Notes: generated by a model from the sequence alone, not told the origin. Numbered from the stretch's first letter, positions 50,974 to 60,914 are shown. The stretch is 64,000 bases of DNA from Actinomadura physcomitrii (GCF_008923205.2 NZ_WBMS02000006.1:62001-126000); one strand, 5' to 3'. Made by a program: numbers and translations.

Positions 50974-51777
50974 ATGCCCGAGGCGATCAAACTCGCACCC
51001 GGCCGGCCGAGCTGGATCGACCTGGGCAGCCCGCACCCGGAGACCGCGCTGACGTTCTACCGCGAGCTGTTCGGGTGGTACTCCTACACGCTGACCGTCC
51101 CCGGCTACGGCGACTACACCGTGTTCACGCTCGACGACGTGCAGGGCCCGGCGGTCGCCGGGATGCAGTCGCTCGCCGACGACGCGCAGCCGCCGTCGTG
51201 GACCTGCTACTTCAAGGTGGAGGACTTCCGGACGACGATCGAGGCGGTGAAGGCCGGCGGCGGGCGGGAGTTGATCTCGCCGATGGACTACGCCGGGCTC
51301 GGCTCGATGGCGCTGTGCATGGACCCGGAGGGCGCGGACTTCGGCATCACTACGCCGGGCAACGAGATCAAGTTCGGCGCCGTCGACCGCCCGCTCACGA
51401 TGTGCTGGGCCGAGCTCGCGTCCCGCGACGTCGAGCGGGCGCGGCGCTTCTACGGCGCGGTGTTCGGCTGGGAGGCGGTGGACCGCGTCTACTTCGGCTC
51501 GGTCTACACGAACTGGAAGCTGGGCGACTGGTCGGTCAGCGGCATGGTGTCCATGGACGACACCTGGCCGCCGCACTACCCGGCGCACTGGATCCCGTAT
51601 TTCTGGGTGGACGACTGCGACGCGACCGCCGCCCGGGCCGCCGATCTCGGCGCGACCGTCCGCATCCCGCCCGCCGACATCCAGCCGGGCCGCTACTCGA
51701 TGTTGACCGACCCGACCGGCGCCCGCCTCGCCGTCATCACCCCGAGGATCGCCACCGGCCCCGGCGGCTCCCCTTAG
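50974..51777 (+). CDS. Two-domain VOC (glyoxalase-fold) protein, second of a pair
   Basis: 267 residues, a tandem paralogue of the preceding gene: both carry APGRPSW, ELFGW, YTLTVP.YGDY, VAGMQ.LADDAQPPSW and DIQPGRYS blocks. Two VOC domains (about 10-128, 143-260). Its stop overlaps the stop of the convergent phosphodiester glycosidase gene by 4 bp. Substrate unknown. Confidence 0.88.
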   Translation: MPEAIKLAPGRPSWIDLGSPHPETALTFYRELFGWYSYTLTVPGYGDYTVFTLDDVQGPAVAGMQSLADDAQPPSWTCYFKVEDFRTTIEAVKAGGGRELISPMDYAGLGSMALCMDPEGADFGITTPGNEIKFGAVDRPLTMCWAELASRDVERARRFYGAVFGWEAVDRVYFGSVYTNWKLGDWSVSGMVSMDDTWPPHYPAHWIPYFWVDDCDATAARAADLGATVRIPPADIQPGRYSMLTDPTGARLAVITPRIATGPGGSP

Positions 51778-53099
51778 GAGAACACGCCGATGCCGTTCGC
51801 GACCGCGCGCTCGGCCCCGTCGGACGGGACGTTGCGGACCGTCGCCGCCGGCTCGCCGGGCCCGCGCGCCACGAAGGCGGACGACCCGCCGCCGTCGAGG
51901 TTCACCCCGGCGGACGCGCCGGCCCGCGCCAGCAGCGACGCCAGCTCGGAGACCGTCAGCCCGCCGCTGGCCTCCGACCGCCCGTCCACCACGACGAGGT
52001 ACAGGTGGCGGCCGTCGCGGCTCACGCCGGCGGCGGTGCGCGGCGCGGGACCGGCCGCGTCCAGGCCGTCCAGCGGGCGGCCGCCGCGCAGGATCGGGAA
52101 GCCGCCCACCGCGAACCGGAACCGCACGTCGCCGGTGAGCCGGTAGCGGACCTTCACCCGGTCGCCCTTGTGCAGCTTCAGCAGCGCGGCGGCGCCCGCG
52201 TCGCGTCCGACGAGCACCGTCGTGCCCTTGGGGATCGCGCCCGCGCCCACCGTGTCCGTCACGTCCGTGACGACGCCGCGCCGCACCGCCACCTCCGCGG
52301 TGCCGGTGCTGCACGGGTCGTTGCGGGCGTCGTCGGTGCCGCAGACCGCGCGCTGCCGCGACACCGCGCCCCAGTCGCTGGTGAACGCGCCGACGCCGCC
52401 GACGGGCAGCGCGTACTGGTTGAGGCCGCCGAGTTCCAGCGTGCCGAGCCGGGAGCGGACCGTCCCGGCCAGGCGCAGGCTCGCGACGTGCCCGCGGCGG
52501 TCGGCGCCGACGCCGATCACGTCGCGGGCGGACGTCCCGGGCGGCAGCGCGGGCCCGAACCGCTGGCCGTCCGGCACGGCCGCCTTCAGCGCCCGGCCCC
52601 CGTCCACCTCCGGCCCCGACGACGAGCCGGTCGGCGGCACGCCCGCGTGGGTCTCGCTGATGTTGAAGAAGTCGCCGTTGACGCCCGCGACCGCGTGCTG
52701 GGCGTTCGCCATGGCCGACACGGTCGCGCGCTGCGCGATCGCGGGCGGGTGCAGCAGGCCGACCCGGACGTGCGGCGCGCGCAGGTCGACGTCGAGCAGG
52801 TCGCCGACCGCCTTCCCGCCGATCCCGGACGTCTCGAACGTCCGCGCGACGACCCCGGGCGACAGCGGCAGCGCCGAGGTGTAGCGCAGGTCCCCGACCG
52901 CCGCCGCGCGCGGCATCGCGCGGGCGGTGGACCGCTCGCCGGATCCGGCGCCGTCGGCGGCCGGGGGAGCCGGTGCGGCTCCCGCCGGCAGCGCCGTGCC
53001 CATGACCATGACCGCCGTGCTCATGACCGCCGCGACGGCGACCGTCCGCGTCCTCACCACCGGTACCACCCTTCTCCGCTCGGACAGCTCGATGATCAT
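51774..53099 (-). CDS. Secreted phosphodiester glycosidase-family (NAGPA-like) protein
   Basis: 441 residues. A signal peptide (about 15-42, ending PAGAAPA) is followed by a propeptide-like stretch and the NAGPA domain (about 115-440): AGVNGDFFN, RTAAGVSRDGRHLYLVVVDG, SLLARAGASAGVNLDGGGSS. This domain cleaves GlcNAc-phosphodiesters in the lysosomal enzyme and is found in bacterial exopolysaccharide and wall enzymes. Start at ATG 53099; an internal in-frame start is possible at the MST/MVMG region. Probably acts outside the cell on sugar-phosphate polymers. Confidence 0.9.
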   Translation of the reverse strand: MIIELSERRRVVPVVRTRTVAVAAVMSTAVMVMGTALPAGAAPAPPAADGAGSGERSTARAMPRAAAVGDLRYTSALPLSPGVVARTFETSGIGGKAVGDLLDVDLRAPHVRVGLLHPPAIAQRATVSAMANAQHAVAGVNGDFFNISETHAGVPPTGSSSGPEVDGGRALKAAVPDGQRFGPALPPGTSARDVIGVGADRRGHVASLRLAGTVRSRLGTLELGGLNQYALPVGGVGAFTSDWGAVSRQRAVCGTDDARNDPCSTGTAEVAVRRGVVTDVTDTVGAGAIPKGTTVLVGRDAGAAALLKLHKGDRVKVRYRLTGDVRFRFAVGGFPILRGGRPLDGLDAAGPAPRTAAGVSRDGRHLYLVVVDGRSEASGGLTVSELASLLARAGASAGVNLDGGGSSAFVARGPGEPAATVRNVPSDGAERAVANGIGVFS

Positions 53100-53253
53100 G
53101 GCGCGGCGAGGGTGAACCGGTGGTGCCGGTGGTGCGAACTTTCGTCAATGATCTTCCTGCTCGGAGGGGGAGCCGGGGGAGCCGGGGGGATTGACGGGCG
53201 CCGGAAACTAGAATTACGTTCGAATTCCTACTGGTCGGTACGGAGGGTGGACG

Positions 53254-54078
53254 ATGCGGGCAGCGCGCGAGGCTTGGCGCCGGCTGGAACCGGTGCACGG
53301 CATGATCTACTTCGTGCCGGAGGGACCCGAGCGCTACGCCGCGCTCGGCCTGGACGGCGCGGCCGGCTACTTCGCCTCCCGGTCCGCCGCGTTCGGCCGG
53401 GCGTCCGCCGAGCTCGTCATCGCGACCTTCTACAACTTCCATCCCGGACTCGTCCGCGCCGCCCTGCCCGCCGCCTGGGACAAGGCGTCGCCGGAGCAGG
53501 TGCTCGCCGCCCGGCGGGACGCGGCCGGCGCCGCGCTGCGCCGCGCCGGCATCGACCGCGTCGACGGCCTCGAAGAGACCCTCGGCCTCGCCGAACGCGC
53601 CGCCGAGGCCGCCTGCGACCACCTGCACGGCCGCCCCCTGTTCGCCGCGCACGCCGCCCTGCCCTGGCCGGACGAGCCGATCGACCGGCTCTGGCACGCC
53701 CAGACCCTGCTGCGCGAGTTCCGCGGCGACGGGCACGTGGCCGCGCTGACGGACGCGGGCGTCGCGCCGCTCGAGGCCCTCGTCCTGCACGCCGCCACCG
53801 GCACCATCCCGACGCCGTTCCTCAAGGCCACCCGCGCCTGGCCCGCCGACGAGTGGGCCGCGACGGAGGAGGCGCTGCGCGCCCGCGGCCTCCTCGACGG
53901 CGACGAGCTGTCCGCCGAGGGCAAGGCGTTCCGGCAGCGGATCGAGGACCGCACCGACGAGCTCGCGCTGCCCGCCTACGCCGCCCTCGGCGAGGACGGC
54001 TGCGAGCGCCTCGCCGAACTGGCCCGCCCGTTCGGCCGCTCCGTCGTCTCCGCGGGGCTGCTCAACCCCGCGCGCTGA
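53254..54078 (+). CDS. SCO6745-family protein
   Basis: 274 residues from ATG 53254 (GGAGGGTGG upstream). Family markers include AREAWRRLEPVHGMIYFVPE, YFASRSAAFGRASAELV, IATFYNFHPGLV and HAATGTIPTPFLKATRAW. The C-terminal part looks like a winged helix (LRARGLLDGDELSAEGKAFR). The family is common in actinobacteria and has no known role; it may be a DNA-binding or ligand-binding protein. An AT-richer stretch at 53200-53235 is the likely promoter. Confidence 0.88.
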   Translation: MRAAREAWRRLEPVHGMIYFVPEGPERYAALGLDGAAGYFASRSAAFGRASAELVIATFYNFHPGLVRAALPAAWDKASPEQVLAARRDAAGAALRRAGIDRVDGLEETLGLAERAAEAACDHLHGRPLFAAHAALPWPDEPIDRLWHAQTLLREFRGDGHVAALTDAGVAPLEALVLHAATGTIPTPFLKATRAWPADEWAATEEALRARGLLDGDELSAEGKAFRQRIEDRTDELALPAYAALGEDGCERLAELARPFGRSVVSAGLLNPAR

Positions 54079-54204
54079 CCGCTCCGGGGCCCGGAAACGG
54101 CGGAAAACCCTTGGCGCCGATTCCGGGCCCGCGGTTATCGTCGCGCGGCCGCGGAACATTTCCGCGGCGCTGCCCGGCGAGAGCCAGAAAAGGAGTGATC
54201 CCCG

Positions 54205-54968
<764 letters not shown>

Positions 54969-54973
54969 CCCGC

Positions 54974-55004
54974 CCGGCCGCACGGGCCCCGCCCGTGCGG
55001 CCGG
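54974..55004 (+). terminator. Hairpin terminator after the EF-G pseudogene
   Basis: CCGGCCGCACGGG (54974-54986) pairs with CCCGTGCGGCCGG (54992-55004) with a short loop, 6 bp after the stop. It is the unbroken terminator of the lost EF-G gene. Confidence 0.65.
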
Positions 55005-55065
55005 CGCGGCCGGGCCGTCTCGGTACATTGAGGGCGCCTTGTCCCCCTTGCCGAAGGACGCCGGG

Positions 55066-55869
55066 ATGAATGAAGAGATGCGCGGGAACGTCGCCGCGTA
55101 CGAGCAGACCGTCCGCTCCTCGCTCGCGCTCGCCGCGACGCTCGGCGCGCCGGAGTGGGACCGCCCGACCGAGTGCCCGGGCTGGACCGTCAAGGACCAG
55201 TTCTCCCACCTGGTCTCGGTCGAGGCGGCGCTGGTCGGCGACCCCGCGCCCGAGGTCGAGGTCCCCGAGTTCGGCCACGTCCGCAACGACTTCGGGCGGA
55301 TGCTGGAGGCCGGTGTGCACGCGCGGCGGTCCGTCCCCGGGCCGCGGGTCGCGGCCGAGCTGGCGGACGTGCTGGAGCGCCGCCTCGCCCAGCTGCCGAG
55401 CCTGGACCCGGACGAGCAGACCCGGCTGCCGAACGGGAAGCGCGGCACGTACGCGCTGTTCATGGCGTTCCGCGCGATGGACTGCTGGACGCACGAGCAG
55501 GACGTGCGCCGGGCGGTCGGCCGTCCGGGCAACCTCGACGCGCCGGCCGCGAACTGCTTCTGGGACATCCTCGCCCAGGGGCTGCCGCTGGTCGTCGCGC
55601 GCAAGGCGGGCGCGCGCCCGGGGCAGTCGGTGCTGTTCCGGATCGGCGGCCCGGTCGAGCACCGGGTGGCCGTGCTGGTGGACGGCGAGGGGCACGGCGC
55701 GTTCGCGGGCGAGGTGCCGGACGCGGCGACGGCCGAGCTGGACATGGACTGGGAGTGCTACGTTCGGCTCGCCGCCGGACGGTGCGGACCGGACGCGGTG
55801 AACGTCCAGGTCAAGGGCGACGCAGAGCTGGCCGGCCGAGTACTGTCCGGCATGGCCCTCACCCCGTGA
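55066..55869 (+). CDS. Maleylpyruvate isomerase-like, mycothiol-dependent DinB-fold protein
   Basis: 267 residues from ATG 55066 (AAGGACGCCGGG upstream). The N-terminal DinB-like four-helix bundle has [22 protein letters not shown], where His and nearby residues hold the metal, and [22 protein letters not shown] with the other ligands. The C-terminal domain (about 185-267) is SCP2-like. The family includes mycothiol-dependent maleylpyruvate isomerases and other thiol transferases. Substrate not evident. Its stop overlaps the end of the convergent toxin frame by 11 bp. Confidence 0.9.
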   Translation: MNEEMRGNVAAYEQTVRSSLALAATLGAPEWDRPTECPGWTVKDQFSHLVSVEAALVGDPAPEVEVPEFGHVRNDFGRMLEAGVHARRSVPGPRVAAELADVLERRLAQLPSLDPDEQTRLPNGKRGTYALFMAFRAMDCWTHEQDVRRAVGRPGNLDAPAANCFWDILAQGLPLVVARKAGARPGQSVLFRIGGPVEHRVAVLVDGEGHGAFAGEVPDAATAELDMDWECYVRLAAGRCGPDAVNVQVKGDAELAGRVLSGMALTP

Positions 55870-56287
55870 CCTGCCGGCGCCGCACGCGCACAGGCCGGTG
55901 CCTCGGACTGCTCAGTCCAGGAGGCCGAGGTACTGGGCAAGGCGTCCCTGCACCTGTGTCAGAACCCCTTCGTCCAACGTTCCGCTTCGGTCTTACCAGA
56001 ACGGTCTTCATGAGGGGTTGGACTGCGGGGATCCGGATCCAGCACTTCTTGCCGACGCCGCCCTGGCCCACGCTCAGCTGGACGTCGAAGCGGGTCCGGC
56101 GCTTGGTCGAGCCGGAGATGGGGCAGGCGAGCACGAACGGCCACTCCGGATCGCCGTTGGACTCGCCGCCGGTCACCACCACGATGGGACGGCGCTCGTC
56201 ATGAACGACTCGCTGTTCCTCGGGGATCAAGCGCAGGGCCTTGTCGGAGACGAGATAGACGCCGCCGGCCACGTAGGGTCCTGGCAC
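55859..56287 (-). CDS. PemK/MazF-family toxin with frameshifted C-terminus
   Basis: From GTG 56287, 142 residues. Residues 1-90 are MazF-like: GGVYLVSDKALRLIPEEQR, RPIVVVTGGESN, FVLACPISGSTKRRTRFDV, WIRIPAVQPLMKTVLVRP. After about 55985 the frame gives an Arg/Pro tail, but the next frame reads GTLDEGVLTQVQGRLAQYLG then LLD and a stop at 55912-55914, the normal MazF end. One base insertion near 55984 therefore swaps the last 23 residues. It may be inactive, or the base may be a sequencing error. Its GTG overlaps the last base of the antitoxin stop. Confidence 0.82.
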   Translation of the reverse strand: MPGPYVAGGVYLVSDKALRLIPEEQRVVHDERRPIVVVTGGESNGDPEWPFVLACPISGSTKRRTRFDVQLSVGQGGVGKKCWIRIPAVQPLMKTVLVRPKRNVGRRGSDTGAGTPCPVPRPPGLSSPRHRPVRVRRRQVTG

Positions 56288-56961
56288 TACTCCTCCAGAA
56301 GCCAGCGGGTCGCGTCGGCGCGATGTCCGGACAGGTGGTCGCTCTCCTCCACCAGATCCTCGACGCCACCGGGTTCGTCGTCGGGAACCGGATTGTCGGC
56401 CGCCCAGCGGCGCAACCGGGTCAGGCCGGGGCCGAGGTCGGGGAACGGCGGACCACCGGCGAGGTCGAGGCGAACCTCACGCCTACCGCCCCGCACGGCT
56501 TCCTGCATGGGGGGAGTCTGGTACGTCAGATCGCGGAGCTGGCCGGCGGACCACTCGCCGAAGTCGGCGAGCACCGCATTGATGATCTCGGTGAACTCCG
56601 CGTCGATGACCGTCTGGGGCGCGTCCATCAGGTGGATCGCGTACTCGCAGTAGCCGTTGTACGGGTCGACGCTCTCTTCAACCTGGACGTGCCCCGCCTC
56701 GCGCAGGTCGCGTTCGACTTCCTTCAGGCGGAGGCTGTGCGGTCCGTAGTGCCGCCAGCGCCATTCGAGACCCGACCCGGGCGGGAGTCCCCGCTCGACG
56801 GCCCGAAGATCGGCGAGGTAGAGCAGCTTCGTCAGTTTGGTGCGGTTCATGCGCATACCGTTGGCGCGGGCCGCCGCCAACAGGTAGGCGACGGCCGCCG
56901 CAGGGCCGCGCAGCGGCGCAGAAGCCGTCACGACGACCAGTGTAGGCCCCGCCCCCGTCAT
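56287..56961 (-). CDS. Panacea/SocA-type antitoxin
   Basis: 224 residues from ATG 56961 (GAGGTGGCG upstream; GTG 56967 is an alternative). The Panacea (DUF4065/GepA) domain spans about 20-140: NRTKLTKLLYLADLRAVERG, then WRWRHYGPHS, and AGHVQVEES. A C-terminal extension (145-224) is acidic and probably binds the toxin. Panacea proteins neutralise many unrelated toxins; here the partner is MazF-like, an RNA-cutting toxin family. The order antitoxin then toxin with 1-bp overlap is typical for toxin-antitoxin operons. Confidence 0.87.
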   Translation of the reverse strand: MTGAGPTLVVVTASAPLRGPAAAVAYLLAAARANGMRMNRTKLTKLLYLADLRAVERGLPPGSGLEWRWRHYGPHSLRLKEVERDLREAGHVQVEESVDPYNGYCEYAIHLMDAPQTVIDAEFTEIINAVLADFGEWSAGQLRDLTYQTPPMQEAVRGGRREVRLDLAGGPPFPDLGPGLTRLRRWAADNPVPDDEPGGVEDLVEESDHLSGHRADATRWLLEE

Positions 56962-57173
56962 CGCCACCTCGCGCCATCGAACATATATTCGACTATATCT
57001 CGTCGCTCTCCGACTGTCATGGTGTCGTCGCTTATCGTAGCAAGTTGATTTCGAAGCGCAATCGGAAGCGGCGATGGATCAACGTGAACATCTCTTGAAC
57101 GCTGATCGACGGTCGTGAACACTCAGTGGGCAGCGGTCCCGCCCCCGGTCACCGCTCCGCCTCCGGAGGACCA

Positions 57174-58160
57174 ATGCCCATGGCGAAGATCATTGATCAC
57201 GGCACCTGGCGGTTGACGCCCGCGGACGAGGGTCTGCACGAGCCCGGGCCCGAGGTGCTGTGGAACGAGTCCTACTACTTCGACTTCGCCGCGCCGGACG
57301 GGTCCGTCGCCGGGTACGCGCGGCTCGGCCTGTACCCGAACTGGGACCGCGCCTGGTACTGGGCGTGCGTCACCGGGAAGGACCGCCCGCTCGTCCTGAT
57401 CGCCGACAACGACGCGCCGCTGCCGAAGCCGGGCACGACCGGCGTGCACACCGGCACGTACGACGCGACGCAGACCATCGCCGAGCCGTTCGGGCCGGTG
57501 ACGATCGGGCTGGACGGGGAGGCCGCGGTCCTGCCCGACCCCACCGCCGCCTACGGCGACACGTCCGGCGCGGAGACGACGCGCCTCGCGTTCGACCTGC
57601 GGTGGGACACCGTCAGCGGCGTCTACCCCTACAAGGACATCCCGCGCTACGAGATCCCGTGCACGGTGTCCGGCACCGTCACGGTCGGGGACGAGACGAT
57701 CGAGATCAGCGCGTCAGGGGAGCGCGATCACAGCTGGGGCGAGCGCGACTGGTGGAAGACGTCGTGGCTCTGGTCGTCCGGGCGGCTCGGCGACGGCACG
57801 TTCTTCCACTGCATGCAGGCCAACATCGGGTTCGCGATCCCGTGGCCGTCGTTCGCGGTGCCGCCGGGCGGCGAGATCGAGCACCGCGACGGCTTCTCCG
57901 CCGAGACCCGGTTCGCGGCGGACGGCCTGCCCGCGTCGTCGCACCTGCGGGTGCCGGGCGCCGCGATGACCGCGGCGCCGCTGGCGTTCGCGCCCGTCGC
58001 CGTCGTCTCGCCGGACGGCCGGATCGCGCACTTCCCGCGCGCGCTCTGCCGCTTCGACGCCGAGGACGGCCGCACCGGCCACGGCTGGACGGAATGGCAC
58101 CAGCCGCCCGGCTGGCCGGACCACGGCTGGTCCTACCTCGCCGAAGGCGGCGCGCAGTGA
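57174..58160 (+). CDS. DUF7064/AttH-like protein linked to steroid genes
   Basis: 328 residues from ATG 57174, with CCGGAGGACCA in front. Aromatic-rich beta-barrel-like halves: ESYYFDFAAPDGSVAGYARL near the start, and the conserved RDHSWGERDWWKTSWLW near the middle. This is typical of lipocalin-like AttH/DUF7064 proteins found with ketosteroid catabolism genes. No signal peptide. Its stop overlaps the start of the phosphotransferase gene (GTGA), so the two probably work together. The substrate is unknown. Confidence 0.75.
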   Translation: MPMAKIIDHGTWRLTPADEGLHEPGPEVLWNESYYFDFAAPDGSVAGYARLGLYPNWDRAWYWACVTGKDRPLVLIADNDAPLPKPGTTGVHTGTYDATQTIAEPFGPVTIGLDGEAAVLPDPTAAYGDTSGAETTRLAFDLRWDTVSGVYPYKDIPRYEIPCTVSGTVTVGDETIEISASGERDHSWGERDWWKTSWLWSSGRLGDGTFFHCMQANIGFAIPWPSFAVPPGGEIEHRDGFSAETRFAADGLPASSHLRVPGAAMTAAPLAFAPVAVVSPDGRIAHFPRALCRFDAEDGRTGHGWTEWHQPPGWPDHGWSYLAEGGAQ

Positions 58161-59209
58161 CCGGGGCGGTCGGCGGCGGCGCCGAGCTGACCGCCGGCTG
58201 GCTGACCGAGGCGCTCGCGCGGGACCTGGACGGTGCGTCGGTCACCGCCGTCGGCGCCGAGCCGGTCGGCACCGGCCAGGTCTCCGACAGCCTGCGCCTG
58301 CGCCTCACCTACGACGGCCCGGTCGGGCTGCCCGCCACGATGATCGCCAAGGTCCCGGCGGCGGACGAGGCGAGCCGCGCGGCGGCCCGCGCGATCCGCA
58401 CCTACGAGGTGGAGGCGAGCTTCTACGCGGGCATCGCGGGCGGCCTCGACGCGAGCGTGCCCGCCTGCTACTTCTCCGCCTACGAGGCCGAGAAGGACGA
58501 CTACGTCGTGCTGCTGCAGGACCTCGCGCCCGCGCGGCCGGGCGACCAGCTCGCGGGCGTCTCGCCGGACGAGGCCGCCGCCGCGGTCGACGAGATGGCC
58601 GCCCTGCACGCCGCCGGGTGGGACGATCCGGAACTCGCCGCGCTGCCCTGGCTGAACCGGCACAGCGCCGAGGCCGCCGAGTTCACCGCCGCGATGGTGA
58701 CCGGCCTGTACGAGGGCTTCAAGGAGCGGTACGCGGCACGGCTGGAACCCGAGGTCATCGGCCTGATCGAGGACTTCCTGCCGGCGATGGGCGGCTACCT
58801 CGCCGCGCGGGACGGCGCGTCCACCCTGATGCACGGCGACTTCCGCGCCGACAACCTGCTGTTCGGCGGGCCGCGCCCGGTCGTCCTGGACTGGCAGACC
58901 TGCGCGTACGGGCCGGGCGCCGCCGACCTCGCGTACTTCCTCGGCTCCAGCCTGCCCGTCGAGGCGCGGCGCGAGCACGAGCGCGCGCTCGTCGGCCGCT
59001 ACCACGCCGCGCTCACCGCGCGCGGGATCGGGCTGACCTGGGACGACTGCTGGGACGGCTACCGCCGGCACGCCTTCCAGGGCATCGTCATGGCGATCGG
59101 CGCGTCGATGCTGGTCGAGCGCACCGAGCGGGGCGACGAGATGTTCTGCACGATGACCACCAGGCACGCCCACCACGCCCTCGACCTCGACGCCGCGTCG
59201 CTGCTGTGA
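58157..59209 (+). CDS. Phosphotransferase-family (kinase-like fold) enzyme
   Basis: 350 residues from GTG 58157. APH/ecdysteroid-kinase-like fold: ATP-binding Lys in TMIAKVP (about 65), the catalytic loop LMHGDFRADNLLF with its Asp (about 230) and the metal site VVLDWQTCAYGPGAADLAY. It adds phosphate to a small hydroxylated molecule; an aminoglycoside is unlikely in this context. Coupled to the DUF7064-like gene and near steroid-ring genes, so a steroid or lipid alcohol is a reasonable guess. Confidence 0.85.
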   Translation: MTGAVGGGAELTAGWLTEALARDLDGASVTAVGAEPVGTGQVSDSLRLRLTYDGPVGLPATMIAKVPAADEASRAAARAIRTYEVEASFYAGIAGGLDASVPACYFSAYEAEKDDYVVLLQDLAPARPGDQLAGVSPDEAAAAVDEMAALHAAGWDDPELAALPWLNRHSAEAAEFTAAMVTGLYEGFKERYAARLEPEVIGLIEDFLPAMGGYLAARDGASTLMHGDFRADNLLFGGPRPVVLDWQTCAYGPGAADLAYFLGSSLPVEARREHERALVGRYHAALTARGIGLTWDDCWDGYRRHAFQGIVMAIGASMLVERTERGDEMFCTMTTRHAHHALDLDAASLL

Positions 59210-59401
59210 CCGTCCGCCGCGGCGCCCCTCGTCCTCTCTCGACAGAAAAACGTTCTACTTGCAGCCCCGCCGGCGTCGGCGCCGCGATCCGGCGCCCGCT
59301 GCCTATGCGTGAGCTGGCCTGACGCGACCCCTTCCGGTCTACGCCTGGACTTGCTAGATTCCATAACAAGAATTCATTTCAGTCGTGTTCCGGGAGGTGC
59401 G

Positions 59402-60295
59402 ATGACCGAGACCACGGCCGCGCCCGCGCGGCGCGATGCGCCGCCGTCGATGATCGAGCGGATGACGCTGATCCTCGACGCCTTCAACGGGCCCTCGGCC
59501 CGGCTCACGCTGGAGGACGTGGCCCGCCGCACCGGGCTGCCGCGCTCCACCGCGCACCGGATCCTCGACCAGCTCGTCCGGCAGCGGTGGCTCGCCCACC
59601 ACACCTTCGGCTACGGCCTCGGGCAGCGCGCGCTCGGCCTCGGCGGGCAGGACGGCGGGCACGGCAAGATCCGCGAGGCCGCCGCGCCGTACCTGCACGA
59701 GCTGCAGGTCACCACCGGCCTCGTCGCGCACCTCGCGGTGCTGGACGGCGCCGAGGTCTTCTACCTGGACAAGCTCGGCGGGCGGCTCGCCTCCTCCGTG
59801 CCGTCCCGGGTCGGCGGCCGCGCCCCCGCGCACTCCACCGCGCTCGGCAAGGCGATGCTCGCCTGGCTGGAGCCCGAGCAGGTGGACGCGCTGCTCGGCA
59901 CCGGCATCACCCGGCTGACCAGCCGCACCATCGGCGAGCTCGGCACCCTGCACCAGGAGCTGCACCGCGTCCGGCAGCGCCGCGGCCTGGCGTTCGAGCG
60001 CGGCGAGTCGTTCCCCGGCATCGCCTGCGTGGCCGCCGCGATCCGCGGCGCGGAAGGCCCGGTCGCCGGGCTCTCCCTGGTCGGCGACATCCACACGCCG
60101 CTGGAGAACGTCGCGCCCCTCGTCGTCACCGCCGCGCGCGAGACCGCGCAGGTGCTGTTCCCCGGTTCCGCCGCGGCGGGACGCGGCGGCCGGACCCGCC
60201 GCCCGCACGCCGACCGCCCGGTGCCGGAGCACACCTGGTCCACCGCCACCATGAACCGGCTGCTCGCCGTGGACGGCCGCGGCGACTGGATGTGA
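59402..60295 (+). CDS. IclR-family transcription regulator
   Basis: 297 residues from ATG 59402 (GGGAGGTGCG upstream). The winged HTH (about 20-75: LTLEDVARRTGLPRSTAHRILDQL) and the IclR effector domain (about 90-255: VFYLDKLGG, RAPAHSTALGKAMLA, RGLAFERGESFPGIACVA) are both clear. It probably controls the neighbouring steroid genes with a ring-degradation intermediate as ligand. The 190-bp gap before it holds an AT-rich stretch that is likely its promoter. Confidence 0.92.
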   Translation: MTETTAAPARRDAPPSMIERMTLILDAFNGPSARLTLEDVARRTGLPRSTAHRILDQLVRQRWLAHHTFGYGLGQRALGLGGQDGGHGKIREAAAPYLHELQVTTGLVAHLAVLDGAEVFYLDKLGGRLASSVPSRVGGRAPAHSTALGKAMLAWLEPEQVDALLGTGITRLTSRTIGELGTLHQELHRVRQRRGLAFERGESFPGIACVAAAIRGAEGPVAGLSLVGDIHTPLENVAPLVVTAARETAQVLFPGSAAAGRGGRTRRPHADRPVPEHTWSTATMNRLLAVDGRGDWM

Positions 60296-60314
60296 CCCGC
60301 GGGTCCGGGTGAGC

Positions 60315-60914
60315 TCAGCCCCAGCCCCAGCGGTCGCCCTCGCCCCACGGGTCCGGGGCGAACGGCACCTCCGGCGGGTGCACGCCGAACCGGCTGCGGA
60401 AGAACAGCATCGGGCGCCGCCACACCCCGCCCGGCGCCTCGTGCACCCGGACCGACAGCACCCGGCCGATCACCACGTCGTGGTCGCCGGCCTCGTGCAC
60501 GGCGTGCACGGCCGCGTGCACGTTCAGCAGGACGTCGCGGAGCTGCGGGGTGCCGTGCGGGGACAGGTCCCAGTCGAGCCCCTCGTACTTCAGGCCGCGG
60601 CTCGACCCGAACCGCGCGCACAGGTCGGCCTGCTCCTCGCCGAGGACGTTCACGCAGAACCGCCCGGCGGAGCGGATCCGGGGCCACGACCGGCCGCGCC
60701 GGTCCGCGCAGAACAGGATCAGCGGCGGCTCGAGCGACACCGACGCGAACGACTGGCAGGCGAACCCGACGGGCTCGTCCCCGTCGAGCGCGGTCACCAC
60801 GGTGACGCCGGTCGCGAACTCCGCCATCGCCCGCCGGAACTGCAGGGGGTCGGGGGAGTCCGCGGGCTCTGCGAGCCCGCCGGTCTCCGCGGTGAGCGCT
60901 GGCTCTGCTGGCAT
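60315..60914 (-). CDS. Flavin reductase, HsaB-like
   Basis: 199 residues from ATG 60914 (CGAGGTGACCCC upstream). The flavin-reductase fold is complete: FRRAMAEFATGVTVVTALDG, GFACQSFASVSLEPPLILF, FCVNVLGEEQADLCARF, and the HDVVIGRVLSV segment. The closest functional relative by pattern is HsaB, which gives reduced flavin to the HsaA monooxygenase in steroid ring A breakdown. No HsaA gene is in the window. It is divergent from the hydrolase operon. Confidence 0.85.
   Translation of the reverse strand: MPAEPALTAETGGLAEPADSPDPLQFRRAMAEFATGVTVVTALDGDEPVGFACQSFASVSLEPPLILFCADRRGRSWPRIRSAGRFCVNVLGEEQADLCARFGSSRGLKYEGLDWDLSPHGTPQLRDVLLNVHAAVHAVHEAGDHDVVIGRVLSVRVHEAPGGVWRRPMLFFRSRFGVHPPEVPFAPDPWGEGDRWGWG

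Noticed and set aside
58157..59209. Aminoglycoside resistance enzyme
   Set aside because: The fold is shared, but the sequence and the steroid-gene context point to another substrate.
59236..59254. AGAAAAACGTTCTA as a KstR site before the IclR gene
   Set aside because: Two mismatches to TnnAACnnGTTnnA and one arm is degenerate; too weak to call.
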